Notes under the pieces: generated by a model
Database searches by the model: none
What the model was told of the DNA's origin: nothing
The model's input: the letters and a program-made list of their open reading frames with translations, nothing else
In this document: one piece after another, positions 1 through 10,379 of the stretch
Layout: each line of letters begins with the position of its first letter
How positions within the stretch are numbered: position 1 is the first letter of the stretch
Translations under genes and position numbers: made by a program
NCBI GenBank assembly: GCA_037693485.1
Contig: CM075344.1
Location: 94,771,001-94,835,000 of the forward strand
Length of the DNA stretch: 64,000 nt
From: Kitagawia praeruptora
Taxonomy: Eukaryota; Streptophyta; Magnoliopsida; Apiales; Apiaceae
Direction: 5' to 3'

Positions 1-1
1 A

Positions 2-436
2 GAATATGTTCTGTATCTTTTCAGAGTAAGAAATCAAAGAGCTCAGTCAGTTGCAAATGTACTCAGACAAAAGATGATTCAAAATCTTGCCAGGAGAAAT
101 ATGAAGTACAACAGCAAGTATGTTCCAAAGTACAGAGACTGGAATGGGAATCTGATAGAAATGGAGAAGGGGACTACAAAGCTGAAGACAGATCTTGGAA
201 TTACTGTTCTGGATTTTAATGTGAAGTCTGAGGAAGTGAAATATATCAGGTTGGGAAATGAAATGAGGAGAAACAAAATCTACGATCTTAGAGCTGCTAT
301 CTATCAGACTGATGAGAATGATCCTCAGTTGAGAGAAATCAAGGAAGCTATGCAGATAGAGCTTGAAAATGCTGAAAGAAGATTGCTTATAGACTATCTC
401 GGGACAATGCCAGATCTTCAAGAGATTAGAATTTGA
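2..436 (+). pseudogene. C-terminal end of a copia retrotransposon downstream ORF (partial)
   Basis: The frame is open from the window edge to a TGA at 434-436 and encodes about 144 residues, rich in charged residues and probably helical near the end (KEAMQIELENAERRLL). I see no reverse transcriptase or RNase H motif. It ends 150 bp before a polypurine tract and a TG...CA LTR, so it lies between pol and the 3' LTR, where Sirevirus-type copia elements carry an extra ORF. The minus-strand element at 52142-64000 has a long extra ORF in the same place that also ends in a charged helical tail. The homology between the two is my inference. The 5' part lies outside the window, so I cannot say whether the gene is intact. 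Confidence 0.5.
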
Positions 437-572
437 AGTCTGTAAGAATTTTCTCATTTTCTGTAGAATTTGTTAAGTAAAAGCTTAAACTCTGTTTGTT
501 AAACACTGTAGACTTTGTATTTGTTTTGACATCATCATTTACTGTAAACTTGTACATTCTTGCTAATGAACA

Positions 573-585
573 AGTTGGGGGAGAT
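573..585 (+). other. Polypurine tract of copia element
   Basis: AGTTGGGGGAGAT lies directly before the TGTTAG start of the LTR. This is the expected position and composition of a plus-strand priming site. Confidence 0.7.
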
Positions 586-1101
586 TGTTAGAAATGATTG
601 ATGAGAACAGTGTTTGGAAGCTAAAGTAACAAAACAGAGTTTAGCTGGAAGCAGTCAGAGTTTAGTTAAACACTGACTGGAAGCGCAACAGAGATTGTTA
701 AACTCTGTAGCGGTAATGTCTGAAGAGTCAACAGTGTTTGAAGATTGATACAAGATAAATATGGAAGCAATATCTTTGAAGATTGGAAAGCTGTCAAAGA
801 GATTGAGTTGACTTGGAAGACTTGAAGCAATCGTGATTGATATCAATTGTATAGCTTAATTATAGGAGAATCAATTACTGATTGTACGAAGCTGTATGTT
901 TTATAAATACAGTTAGGTTAACCCTAGAAGGGTATCGAACATTGAGAAATTCATTGATTGTAACCTAAGCAGCTCTCTGTGATATTTTACATCACTGAGA
1001 GAGGAATTGTTAATTCCAAACAGTTTTTAAGTATTAAACAGTGTGTTCTTGTTAAGTTACTCATATAGTATTTGATTACCTATTGTGTATTCAACCTAAC
1101 A
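586..1101 (+). mobile_element. 3' LTR of a copia element (516 bp)
   Basis: It starts TGTTAG and ends CTAACA, a perfect 6-bp terminal inversion typical of copia LTRs, and follows a polypurine tract. It holds several copies of related short motifs such as AACAGTGTTT, TAAACACTG, AACAGAGTTTA and TTAAACTCTG; further copies lie just upstream of the polypurine tract at 483-515. The partner 5' LTR is outside the window, so age and target duplication cannot be judged. Confidence 0.75.
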
Positions 1102-2369
1102 TATCTTTTGCATGATTTTTCGTTTGCTTGAGTGTCCACATGTTGTTTACATTGCTAGCACTTATTTGAGATCTTTCTTGAAATGCATGATATTACTTGA
1201 TGATGAGATGATAAAGGCACTTAGGTTTAACCTCATATTTCCCATATTTCCACACCTTTTATACATGATCAATTAGTCAACCCGTTGAGCTTAATCCTAT
1301 TCTTTCGGTGACACACCACATTACTTGCCATTATCCTTTTTATTCTATTGGCCTTACATTAAATTTGAACCTAAATTGTCAAAGGCTAGTATTGTGTTTA
1401 AGGGAGTAATAAGGTGTTAAGGGTTTTATTGTTGGTCATACTTTTGGGGAATTATTGATTTTGGTTGATGCTTGTTAGTCGAAATTCATAAAATAACTAT
1501 GGATCATTGTGCTTATTCCTTGGCTCTCAGAAAAAAAATAGAAAAAAAAGAGAGAAATAAATAAATAAATTTGAGAGCATTCTTATGTTTGTATGATCCT
1601 TCTTCATTCGACTAGTCAAGTTATTATGAAAGGGGTATTGAAAATCTTAAGTGTGGGGAAGAGGGAAAGGGAATGGAATTATTTATATTGTTGGGTACTA
1701 GCTTTTGACGTTAACCTGTTTTAGCTTTACTTGACATACCTGGTCCCTAGCCCACTCTACAACCCGAATAAAGACCTTTTGATTGTCATCAGTGATGTAT
1801 GTTGTGCTGAGAGTGAGATTGATTGCGAGTGTCAAGTTGTGTTTATGATTTTGTTGGAATTGAGTGATACACTTAACCTTGTTCTTGAGTGAATATTCGT
1901 TTTTGAGTGAAAGGTGAGTTATTACTTGTTTTGGCATAGGAGATCCCAGGTTTAGACTTAAAGATGTATTTCTTGTGGGCTTAGCATGATTACCAACGAT
2001 TTTTACACTTGACATTAATTTTTATGACCTTCTGCATGTTGGTTGAGTAGACTACGTGAATACTTGCACTTTCGACACCAAGACATAGTATGTTTACTTT
2101 GATTCTTAAGTTGATGTGGCATGAGAGGACTTGTGTGTGTGGTGTTGTGTTAGCATTGATCTTTTGCATGGTTAGATGAATTTTGTGGGTACATTCACTA
2201 TAAACCCTCACGAGACAACACTCGTCCTACTAGGGCTGCCTAGGGGTTTAACGGCTTGTTGCATATGCTCAATGCAATCGTGTCATCTACGAAAGTGATG
2301 TTTGTTAGGACTTAGTTTTTATTTCACTTATTTGCCCGAGGACGTGCAAATGCTTAGTGTGGGGATGTT
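1102..2369 (+). mobile_element. 3' non-coding internal remnant of a Ty3/gypsy element
   Basis: No credible coding frame is present. The stretch has features I associate with the region downstream of pol in Athila/Tat elements: an A-rich purine block at 1527-1565, the phrase GTGTGGGGA at 1651-1659 and again at 2357-2365, and an LTR start just after the second copy. The copia element at 1-1101 appears inserted into, or abutting, this remnant. The lineage call rests on recollection of the family layout. Confidence 0.5.
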
Positions 2370-3628
2370 TGATAGAGTATATTTTTATATATATTTTAGA
2401 TGATTTTATTCTCATATTTATTGTGTTTTGCATTGATTTGGATTTTTATTTAATAGATTTTATTGTTTTATTGTAGTAAATAAAGAATTCATGACTTGGA
2501 AGGATTTGGAGCAAAAAGAGCTATTTTGGAGATAAAATAGGAGAAAATTCGTATTATTGGGCTACTCGGGCTGTTTAACACTGTTTGGGCCATATCTTGA
2601 GTTCCAGAAGTCAGAATTTGACGATCTTACTGTCCACGTGAATCTTATGGAATTATCTTTAATTCAGAGGTGGTCCAGTAAGCAAAATCCGACTGGAAGA
2701 GCCCAGAAACAGAGGAGAAAAAGAAGTGACGAATTTAACAAGAAAATCCTATTCAATTATGAATATCTTTTTGTAAATTGATTAGGATATTAAAAATACT
2801 TTTATTAGGGGATAGAAATCAGATTTTATCATTAGTTTTATTTATTAGAACGTGGGGAGAAAAAGAGAGACATACAAACGTTTTTTTACAGAAGCTAGGG
2901 TTTTATTTTTCTTCTCTCCATCTTTGCAAGCTCAATTTAATTCTTGGATTTAATTGTTCTTCATTATTCAAAGGTTTAAGGTATTTCTTATCTCCTCCTT
3001 ATTAATTACATGTTTATTATGGCTTTCTTGATTATTATTGTTAGTTTCAATCCTAGAATGAGTGAGTAATTTAATTCTAGGGTATTAGGGGGAGCCATGT
3101 TTGCGCCATGATTTGGGCTTAATTTGATGAGTAGATTGATGGGTAAAGAGTAATTCTGATTGATATGTTATAATTCTTAATTTGTGTAATTGCGCAATAT
3201 CACGGATTAATTGATTGCAATAGGAGTAATAGATCGAAAGATTTTACTACTAGAGACTTACATACAATTAGCGGAATTGAAGGTGATTGTGAAAGCATCA
3301 TTAGATATTCTGAGAGTGTTAATGCTTGAAAAAGATTAACCATTGCTTTAATTACTTAATCCCATTAAAAAGCTATACCTTTGTGATTTGTTTGGTGTAA
3401 AAATGGTGAACCTGAATTGCCCTAGATCCCTTAATTAATTGATTTAAAACCTTTGTTAAATTTGTTTTAGTAGTTAACACAATTCTCCAACAATCGTTTG
3501 TGACTGAGAACAATTGATAACAACTGAATTGAGATTGAAACTGTCTCCTTGAGGAATCGACCCGTATTTGCTAATATCTACTATAATAGATACCGTGCGC
3601 TTGCGGTTAGACGTAATTTAACACATCA
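2370..3628 (+). mobile_element. Ty3/gypsy LTR, probably Tat/Athila type (1259 bp)
   Basis: It starts TGATAGAG and ends AACACATCA, so the ends form a TGAT/ATCA inversion. A purine tract (AGTGTGGGGA) precedes it at 2356-2365. The 3' part has a GAATCGACCCGTA block and GTGCGCTTGCGGTTAGACG, closely resembling the ends of Tat-type LTRs as I remember them. Only one LTR is in the window. Short open frames inside look like chance. Confidence 0.6.
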
Positions 3629-3649
3629 ACTTCTTCATCGCATGGATCA

Positions 3650-3805
3650 ATGGATTCTAATGCTTATAATTGTCTAGCAGGCGAATCTCAAGCCGAAGAA
3701 TCTGATAAAGAAGATCCATCTCTAGAAGATTTATGGGATGCCTTAGTTCAATCCGCAGTTCAGCAGCCAAATAATTCTGGCAAAGGGAAAAAGTCTCAAA
3801 ATTAA
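3650..3805 (+). pseudogene. C-terminal fragment of an acidic protein, possibly pararetrovirus-like
   Basis: The frame encodes 51 residues from the ATG at 3650 and also reads open upstream to the LTR junction, so it is probably the tail of a longer protein cut by the gypsy LTR. It is acidic (ESQAEESDKEDPSLEDLWDA) and ends in a short basic tail. The next ORF starts two bases after its stop, a compact polycistronic spacing unlike host plant genes. With the promoter-like stretch downstream it recalls a caulimovirid genome end. No diagnostic polymerase or coat motif is present, so this is tentative. Confidence 0.35.
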
Positions 3806-3807
3806 TT

Positions 3808-4062
3808 ATGTTCACTCTAGTTCCAGCTTTTAAAAAATTGAAGAAAAATGACCAGAAAATCCAGCTCATTCGAGCTCAAGTTGATGCCTATTTTCTAAAA
3901 CAAGAACAGCTTTCATGGGAAGAAAGAAGGAATAGGACTTCTCAACAAATTCAAGAAGATTTCGAGATGATTCGTTTTTTCCATAACTATCTATGGAGTA
4001 AAATTCATAAGCAGATATTGTTAAAGCAAAGACTCATTTGGTTCAATAATTTCACAGCTTGA
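3808..4062 (+). CDS. 84-residue ORF of a possible endogenous pararetrovirus fragment
   Basis: It starts with ATG two bases after the previous stop and ends at a TGA. The product is basic, rich in Lys, Gln and Arg, probably helical, with a central SWEERRNRTSQQIQEDFEMI segment. I do not recognise a domain. Its tight coupling to the upstream frame and the TATA-containing stretch that follows suggest a viral-type transcription unit, but it could equally be part of an unrecognised retroelement. Confidence 0.35.
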   Translation: MFTLVPAFKKLKKNDQKIQLIRAQVDAYFLKQEQLSWEERRNRTSQQIQEDFEMIRFFHNYLWSKIHKQILLKQRLIWFNNFTA

Positions 4063-4324
4063 AGTCAGCAATCATATTTGCTCAATTATTCAGACAATGG
4101 GAATCTGCTTTCAGTAGTGGGAAGAAGCATTATTAAATGCTTTTTTAAAGTTTTTTGTTTGTATTGTTAAAGTAGCATTATTATTGTGGCGATGGGGCCC
4201 ACTAAGCAGTACCCTGCAGCAGTAATGCTTATTTTTAATAAAGTTGTTTATCTTGTATAATTATTGCTTGATCCCTGTTGTAATAGTTGTAATTTTCCTC
4301 TCTATATAATGAGAGCCTTGTAAC
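4063..4324 (+). promoter_or_regulatory. Promoter-like non-coding stretch with TATA box
   Basis: It contains GGGGCCCAC, CCTGCAGCAGTAATGCTT and, at 4304-4311, TATATAAT followed by GAGAGCC. Plant pararetroviruses have a pregenomic RNA promoter with a TATA box just after their last ORF, and this layout matches. It is cut at 4325 by the hAT element. Activity cannot be judged from sequence. Confidence 0.35.
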
Positions 4325-7300
4325 CAGGCCCGGTTCTGAGGGTAGTTTAGAGGGGCAATGGCCTAGGGCCCAAACTTAAAAGGGGGCCCAATTTTTTTAG
4401 GTTTTGTAATTATAGTAGGTTTTTTTTTTTACTAAGAGATATGATTTTAAAGTCAGTAGAGAAAAGATAATAATTAAGTAGATTGAAAAGGTTATTTAAA
4501 AAAAAAGTAGATTGAAAAGGCCCAAAAAATTAAATCCACGAAAATCCCTTCGCACTCTTCAGGCTCTCCTCATCTTCTCCCCCTTTCTCTCATGTCAAAC
4601 TACTTTTCTTAAACTTTTCTCCACCCATCATTAAATCTCAATACTTCCCAAGAATTAAACTGTTGCTATCATTAAATCTTCTTGAAAATTAGACCTCCTC
4701 ATGGCAACGGGAATTTTTTTATGCAATTTAAATAGAGACAAAGTGCAGTTGAATAGTATATCACTCACAAGCTTTAGCATCGATGAATTGGAGTTGTTCG
4801 GAGAATCTGAAATTGGGAATTTAAGGGTTCTCTTGTCTCAGAAATCTTATTATTGGCACTACTCTATCGACCGTCGACGGTGATTGTTTGATTACAGCCT
4901 TGCGAGAGCCCGAAGGGTAGGCCATCAATTTTGCAATTGGTTGCTTCTTGCTGGATTCATACGCACATATCACATTAATCAAGGTGTTGTCATTTCATTC
5001 TCTAGTTTTTTGTCATTTGATTTAAGTGTTTGATTTACTTGTTATTTGCCATGTTGCCTAAAAAACATTTATCTGGAAGTGCAAAAAGGAAAAAAAGAAA
5101 ACATGGTGAAGATTTAGTAAAATCGCAACAGGGTGCAATTGACAGATTTGTTGTTAGAAACGTTAATAACGAAGATTTAGATCACCCAAATGAACATTTA
5201 CATGAAAATATCAATGATAATAATGAAATAAATGGTCCAAAAGAGTCTACTGATGTACAAAATGAGCCTAATATGTCAAATGATGTGCCAAGTGTACCTG
5301 ATATTTATTTAGAGGCAGAGGCAGAGCAAACAAATCCTACTAAAAATGTGAATATTTATGATCCTCAAAATTGGGCAAAACTTGATAACAAAACAATAGA
5401 CATTATAGTTGAGAAAGGGCCTATAAGAGAACTGAACCTTGACTTTCCTCTTGATGATAATAATAGGCATTTTTCATATAATTATTTTTCTAGGAAGTTG
5501 AATAATGGTGAGATTAGTGACAGAAAATGGTTGGTTTATTCTAAACATGTTGATAAAGTTTTCTATTTTTGTTGCAAGTTGTTTAAATCTAATACGAGTA
5601 CGACCAAAAGTTTGTTAACAAATGAGGGTTTACGTGATTGGAAGCATATTAGTGAGAGGCTCCGGCAACACGAAAATAGTACTGAACATATGAATAATAT
5701 GTTTACTTGGAATGAAATGAGAGTAAGGCTAGATAAGAATGAAACAATTGATAAAAATCTGCAGGAAGCAATTATGAAAGAGAAAGATCGATTGAGGCAA
5801 GTATTACTTAGAATATTTTCTGCTGTGAAGTGTCTTTCAACTCATAACTTGACCTTTAGAGGATCTAATGAAAAATTATATCAAGATAGTAATGGTAATT
5901 TTCTAGGATTGATTGAAATGATTGCAGAATTTGATGTGATAATGCAAGATCATGTGAGACGCATTCAAAATCGTGAAATTCATTACAATTATCTTGGTTA
6001 TAAAATCCAAAATGAATTGATTTCCCTATTGGCTCATAGTGTGAAAAGTTCTATAGTTAAAATCATAAAAGTGGCAAAATATTTTTCTATAATTCTTGAT
6101 TGTACCCCAGATATTGCTCATCAAGAACAAATGACTCTAATAGTACGATGTGTGAACATGTCAACAAAAAAAGTAAAAATTGAGGAGTACTTTTTAGAGT
6201 TTTTAGAAGTGGATGATACATCGGGATTAGGACTTTTTATTGAATTACAAAATGTTTTAAAGTCTCTTGATCTTAACATCGATGATGTTAGGGGCCAAGG
6301 TTATGATAACGGCTCCAATATGAAAGGGAAGCACCAAGGTGTACAAAAACGTTTACTTGAAATAAATCCGAGAGCATTATATATGCCTTGTGCTAATCAT
6401 AGTTTGAATCTTGCTCTTAGCGACATGGCACATTCTTGCACTAGAGCTATTTCATTTTTTGGAATTGTTCAACGTCTATATACATTGTTTTCTGGTTCTA
6501 CAAAAAGATGGAAAATTCTTCTTGACAATGTTCCTGGACTTACTTTGAAAAGTTTATCTAATACTCGTTGGGAGAGTAGAATTAAAAGTGTTAAACCTAT
6601 TAGATTTCAGGCTCCCCAACTAAGATTGGCTTTGACAGTTTTATATGATTCTTGTGGCAATGATGCAAAGTCAAAAAGTGAAGCAGAGAGTTTGTATAAT
6701 GCAGTTGGGAGTTTTGAGTTTTTGCTTGGTATGATTATTTGGTACGAAATTTTGTTTGTTATAAATAAGATAAGTAAGAAATTACAATCTAAGTCTATGT
6801 GTCTGGACACCACCATAGAGCATGTTACAAGCATGGTGTCATATTTTGAAAAGTTTAGGGATGAGGGATTTGATTCTAGTATAACTATTGCTAAAACTAT
6901 TGTACTTGAGATGGAAGTAGAGCCTGTCTTTCCTACAAAACGACGTGTTATTAGAAAAAAAACATTTTGATGAAAATAATCACGAGGATGAACAATGTCA
7001 ATCGCCTGAAGAGTTATTTAGACTTGAATATTTTTTGGTGGTTGTTGATATGGCAATTACTTCTTTGAAAAGTAAATTTGAGCAACTAAAAATATTTGAA
7101 AATGTCTTTGGATTTTTGTTTGACTCAAACAAGTTAAAGTCGTTGGCTGAGAAGGAATTAAAAGAATGTTGTGCTACTTTTCACTCTACTTTTTCTTATG
7201 GTGATTCATCAGATGTTGATTTAAATGATTTGTATTCTGAATTGAAAGTATTGCAATCTACTTTGCCAAATAAACTAATGTCAGCCACTGAAATTCTTGA

Positions 7301-7446
7301 GTTTGTTACATATGCAGATTGTTATCCAAATACTTCAATCGCTTATAGAATCTTCTTAATAGTTCCGGTGACCGTGGCATCAGCGGAAAGAAGCTTTTCG
7401 AAGTTAAAGCTGATAAAAACCTACTTGAGGTCATCAATGTCACAAT
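4325..7446 (+). mobile_element. hAT-family DNA transposon, 3' truncated
   Basis: The left end, CAGGCCCGGTTCTGAG followed by a GGGCCCAA...GGGGGCCC block, is the terminal pattern seen in many plant hAT elements. It is preceded by CTTGTAAC, a candidate 8-bp target copy, but the matching right end is not found. The transposase frame stops abruptly in the hAT dimerisation region where TA-rich sequence and MITEs begin. The 4325-5050 stretch is the untranslated 5' region and shows no convincing gene. Confidence 0.75.
5051..7446 (+). pseudogene. hAT transposase (TTF zinc finger / MYM-type 1-like), frameshifted and truncated
   Basis: The best start is the ATG at 5051 (MLPKKHLSGSAKRKKRKH, a basic nuclear-type N-terminus). 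A TTF-type finger region follows (YFCCKLF ... RLRQHENSTEHM), then a DUF4371-like RNase H core with ILDCTPD and GQGYDNGSNMKG, then CANHSLNLALSD, and finally the hATC region (VPVTVASAERSFSKLKLIKTYLRSSMSQ). The frame breaks in an A-run at 6953-6963 (first part ends at 6970, second continues from about 6945). The last residues of hATC are missing because the sequence ends in (TA)n and a MITE. It would have cut and rejoined transposon DNA in the nucleus but cannot make an active enzyme now. Confidence 0.85.
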
Positions 7447-7456
7447 TATATATATA

Positions 7457-7619
7457 GTTCAAAAAAAAGGTCGAAAATGACAACTGAACAATGGAACTTG
7501 AAATCAAAAATTTAGTTGCATGTGGTTGCATTCAGTTGCAATTAGTTGCATGTGGTTGCATTCAGTTGCTGATTTCAAGTTCCATTTTTCATTTGTCATT
7601 TTCGACCTCTTTTTTGAAC
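7457..7619. mobile_element. Palindromic MITE, family D, short form (163 bp)
   Basis: GTTCAAAAAAAAGGTCG at the left is mirrored by CGACCTCTTTTTTGAAC at the right, and the inversion continues for about 50 bp on each side. The middle is a repeat of TAGTTGCATGTGGTTGCATT. It sits in TATATATA. It lacks the GC-rich core of the longer family members, so it is an internally deleted copy. Confidence 0.8.
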
Positions 7620-7635
7620 TCTATATATATATATA

Positions 7636-8012
7636 GGCTAGCGTTCAAATAGAAACCAACCTTAGAATAGAAACTAGAAACCTACACTAAATAAATTATA
7701 TTTCATTTATTTTAATGGCCCCGCTAGAGGCACCTTCACAAAAAACTTATTAATTTTTTGGCTCTATTCAACAAAAATATAAAAAAATAAAATAAAAATA
7801 AAAAAAGTTACTGTTCATGTGCCACGTCATCACGTGCACAGTAACTTTTTTTAAATTTTTTATTTTTTTTATTATTTTATTGAATAGAGCCAATAATTTT
7901 AAACGTTTTTTGTATTGGGGTACCCCTAATTTGGTCATTAGATTAGCTTGAAATATTTAATTTATGTTTAGTTTCTAGTTTCTATTCTAAGTTAGTTTCT
8001 ATTAGAACAAGA

Positions 8013-8014
<2 letters not shown>
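7636..8014 (+). mobile_element. Palindromic MITE, family A (379 bp)
   Basis: The left end GGCTAGCGTTCAAATAGAAA and right end TTTCTATTAGAACAAGACC are imperfect inverted repeats. The arms pair further in (GTTACTGTTCATGTG near 7807 with GTGCACAGTAACTTTT near 7840) so the whole element can fold. Each arm carries a GC-rich block: AATGGCCCCGCTAGAGGCAC (7714-7733) and GGGGTACCCC (7917-7926). It is flanked by TA repeats. No coding capacity. Confidence 0.8.
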
Positions 8015-8049
<35 letters not shown>

Positions 8050-8052
<3 letters not shown>

Positions 8053-8337
8053 CAAAAAAGAGGTCGAAAATGACAACTGAACAATAGAACTTGAAATCTG
8101 AAATTTAGTTGCATGTGGTTGCATTTAGTTGAATATGCCCCTGCGGGGCCTTACAATCCAAATCCACCAAAATAGCACCCTATCTTAAAAAAAAAAAAAG
8201 TCGATAAACAATAGTGTTCATCCGAAATTTTGGGCAGGAAATTGGGTTGAAAGAGGAAAGATGGTATTTTTGCAAATAAGATGGTATTTTTGCAAAAAAT
8301 TTACTTTTGACAATATATTTATGAAAATAGCCCTTAT
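8050..8337 (+). mobile_element. TIR element, family D, one end plus internal region
   Basis: The left end GTTCAAAAAAGAGGTCG matches the terminus of the family D MITE. Unlike the short form it keeps the GC-rich core ATGCCCCTGCGGGGCC (8135-8150) and a downstream block with repeated TATTTTTGCAAA and TATTTATGAAAATAGCCC that is also present at 47242-47563. The right TIR is not found, so the copy is truncated or its end has diverged. Confidence 0.6.
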
Positions 8338-8342
8338 TATTA

Positions 8343-8382
<40 letters not shown>
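8334..8382. repeat. (TTA)n microsatellite
   Basis: About 16 near-perfect TTA units with one G interruption. Confidence 0.9.
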
Positions 8383-8383
<1 letters not shown>

Positions 8384-8764
8384 TCATTTTTATTCTAAAG
8401 TGTTTTAGTTTCTTTGTTTTTCATTTTTTAGGTGAGCTATTACGTTTGCGGGTACTCTACCAGGAATCTTCTCCTCGATCATAAGTGACAATTTTTTTCA
8501 GAAGGGTGTTCTCAAATCAGACATTAAGATTTTATTATCTAAATTTCCGGGAACATCCATGCATGCCTTTCGGTTAGATAATAAAACTTTTTGAATGAAA
8601 GAAACCCCTGCCGTAGATATTGTATCTTGATACAATTTATCTATGTGAAGGTAAGTTTTGTAAAAAAAAAAAAAAAATGAAATTTTAACTACAATATCTA
8701 ACCACTACCACTCACCTGTTCTTTAACAAGGTTAATACATATATCCTGAATTCTTTACAAAATC
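8383..8764. other. Intergenic stretch with a small hairpin
   Basis: No gene is visible. At 8526-8592 TTTTATTATCTAA and its reverse complement TTAGATAATAAAA flank a 31-nt loop. A poly-A run lies at about 8662-8675. Origin unknown. Confidence 0.4.
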
Positions 8765-8769
8765 TTGTA

Positions 8770-9218
8770 CAGGCCGTTGCAGACGAAGTACTTATCACTG
8801 TTTCCTACAGAAGCAACTGCACTCCGTTACTTCCTTCAAAGTCAAACTTGGAGGCTCGCCTTATTGGGAAGTAACTCGTGTATCCATGGACCCCACCGAG
8901 TCCATTCCCAAACTGACCTTGTTCTCCATTCCTTTTCCCAAACTAACCTACTTTGTACAATCATTCCCAAACTAACCTATTTTACTATTTAAACTCAGCT
9001 TTTTTTTCTTTTAATAGTTTTCTTAATTCATTTTCATTTAATTTAATGTATATAAAATATTATATAAATATATAATAAAATTCTGATAAACTTTAAATGA
9101 AAATATAAATATTAAAAACAATACATTTAATAAATAATATAATAAAATAGGCGAACTACATCTTGTACAGCCTTTAATAAATTAAGATGTGTCACCATAT
9201 GATTGGTTAATTATATTC

Positions 9219-9260
<42 letters not shown>

Positions 9261-9775
9261 CCTCCATGCATGCACATAAATTGACTAATTAAATCTTGAC
9301 AACTCGTATTTGTGGATTTTTTGGTGAATTGATGTGCATACATGGGGGGCATTATTATTATTATGAAAAATTGAAAATGAAAGTCTGATCACTTTTTTGA
9401 AAATGAGTGTAAAAACTGACCACAACTTTGAAGTTTACTCTATATATATATATTTAAGAAAAATGGTAAATGAATTAAAATTAGAATAAAAAACAATGAA
9501 GAAAAATAATGAGTTTGAATAGTAAAGTAGGTTAGTTTGGAAATGATTGTACAAAGTAGGTTAGTTTGGGAAAATGAACGGTAAACTAGGTCAGTTTGGG
9601 AATGGACTCATCGAGCACCTATAGGACTATCACTGCTAATGGTAGTATCTCCTAACATAGCCACTAGCAGTTACAACTATAAAATCAATAGTGCTACTAT
9701 AAAGCAGATATCAACCTTTTTCACCCATATCATATGTTAAAATTGACATACTGGTGTCATTCAAGAGCAAATTAT
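8770..9775. repeat. Local duplication, copy 1, interrupted by a transposon
   Basis: Segments 8770-8892 and 9626-9775 match, in order, the continuous block 9838-10105 (shared phrases ACTTATCACTGTTTCCTACA and TATCACTGCTAATGGTAG). Between them lies a TIR element. Copy 2 is therefore close to the empty site. The duplicated unit is just downstream of VPS35 and has no recognised coding content; short open frames in it are not conserved between copies. Confidence 0.7.
8897..9612. mobile_element. Non-autonomous TIR transposon (about 0.7 kb)
   Basis: Left GAGTCCATTCCCAAACTGAC is mirrored by right GTCAGTTTGGGAATGGACTC, and the inverted repeat runs about 100 bp inwards, including CCCAAACTAACCTACTTTGT and its complement. 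The interior is AT-rich with an (AAT)n run at 9219-9258 and no ORF. Long TIRs suggest a Mutator-type derivative, but I could not find a clean target duplication. Confidence 0.65.
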
Positions 9776-9837
9776 GTTTTATTCACATTTACTTTTTTGG
9801 TTTACTGCTGACTGTACTTGATAAACTCAAATAAATC

Positions 9838-10105
9838 TCTCAGACGAAATACTTATCACTGTTTCCTACAGAAGCAACTGCACTCGGTTACTTCCTTCAA
9901 AATCGAACAACTTGGAGACTCGCCTTATTGGGCAGTAACTCGTGTATCCATGACCACCTTATCACTGCTAATGGTAGCGTCACCTAACAGAGTCACTAGC
10001 AGTTGACAACTATAAAATCACTAGTACTACTTAAAAGCAGATACCAACCTTTTTCGCCCGTATCATATGTTAAAATTGACACACTGGTGTCATTCAAGAG
10101 CATAT
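9838..10105. repeat. Local duplication, copy 2 (uninterrupted)
   Basis: This is the uninterrupted counterpart of 8770-8892 plus 9626-9775. It lacks the transposon and so marks the likely insertion point, near CATGACCACCTTATCACTGC. Confidence 0.7.
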
Positions 10106-10379
10106 TTATTCACATTCACATTTACGTTTAGATTTCCAATGTATCAATTCATTTATATTAATCTTGTGAAGTCAAAATACAAAGCTCTATGGCTTTCGGA
10201 ACATACAGCACTTTCCTCAAATGTACAAGCACCTATCTAGAGTATTACATTGCATTTAATTAAAGATTCTTTCAATCCTTCGCTAAAACTAAGGAAACAA
10301 ACCCATACCTTTAAAACGAGTAAAAATTTTATGTGGCTGCGAACTTAATATTCCACAAGGATCCAGTCATCAATTAGGT
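10106..10379 (-). other. 3' flank / probable 3' UTR of VPS35
   Basis: This non-coding stretch lies directly downstream of the VPS35 stop codon on the minus strand. I see no other gene. The poly(A) site cannot be placed exactly. Confidence 0.5.
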
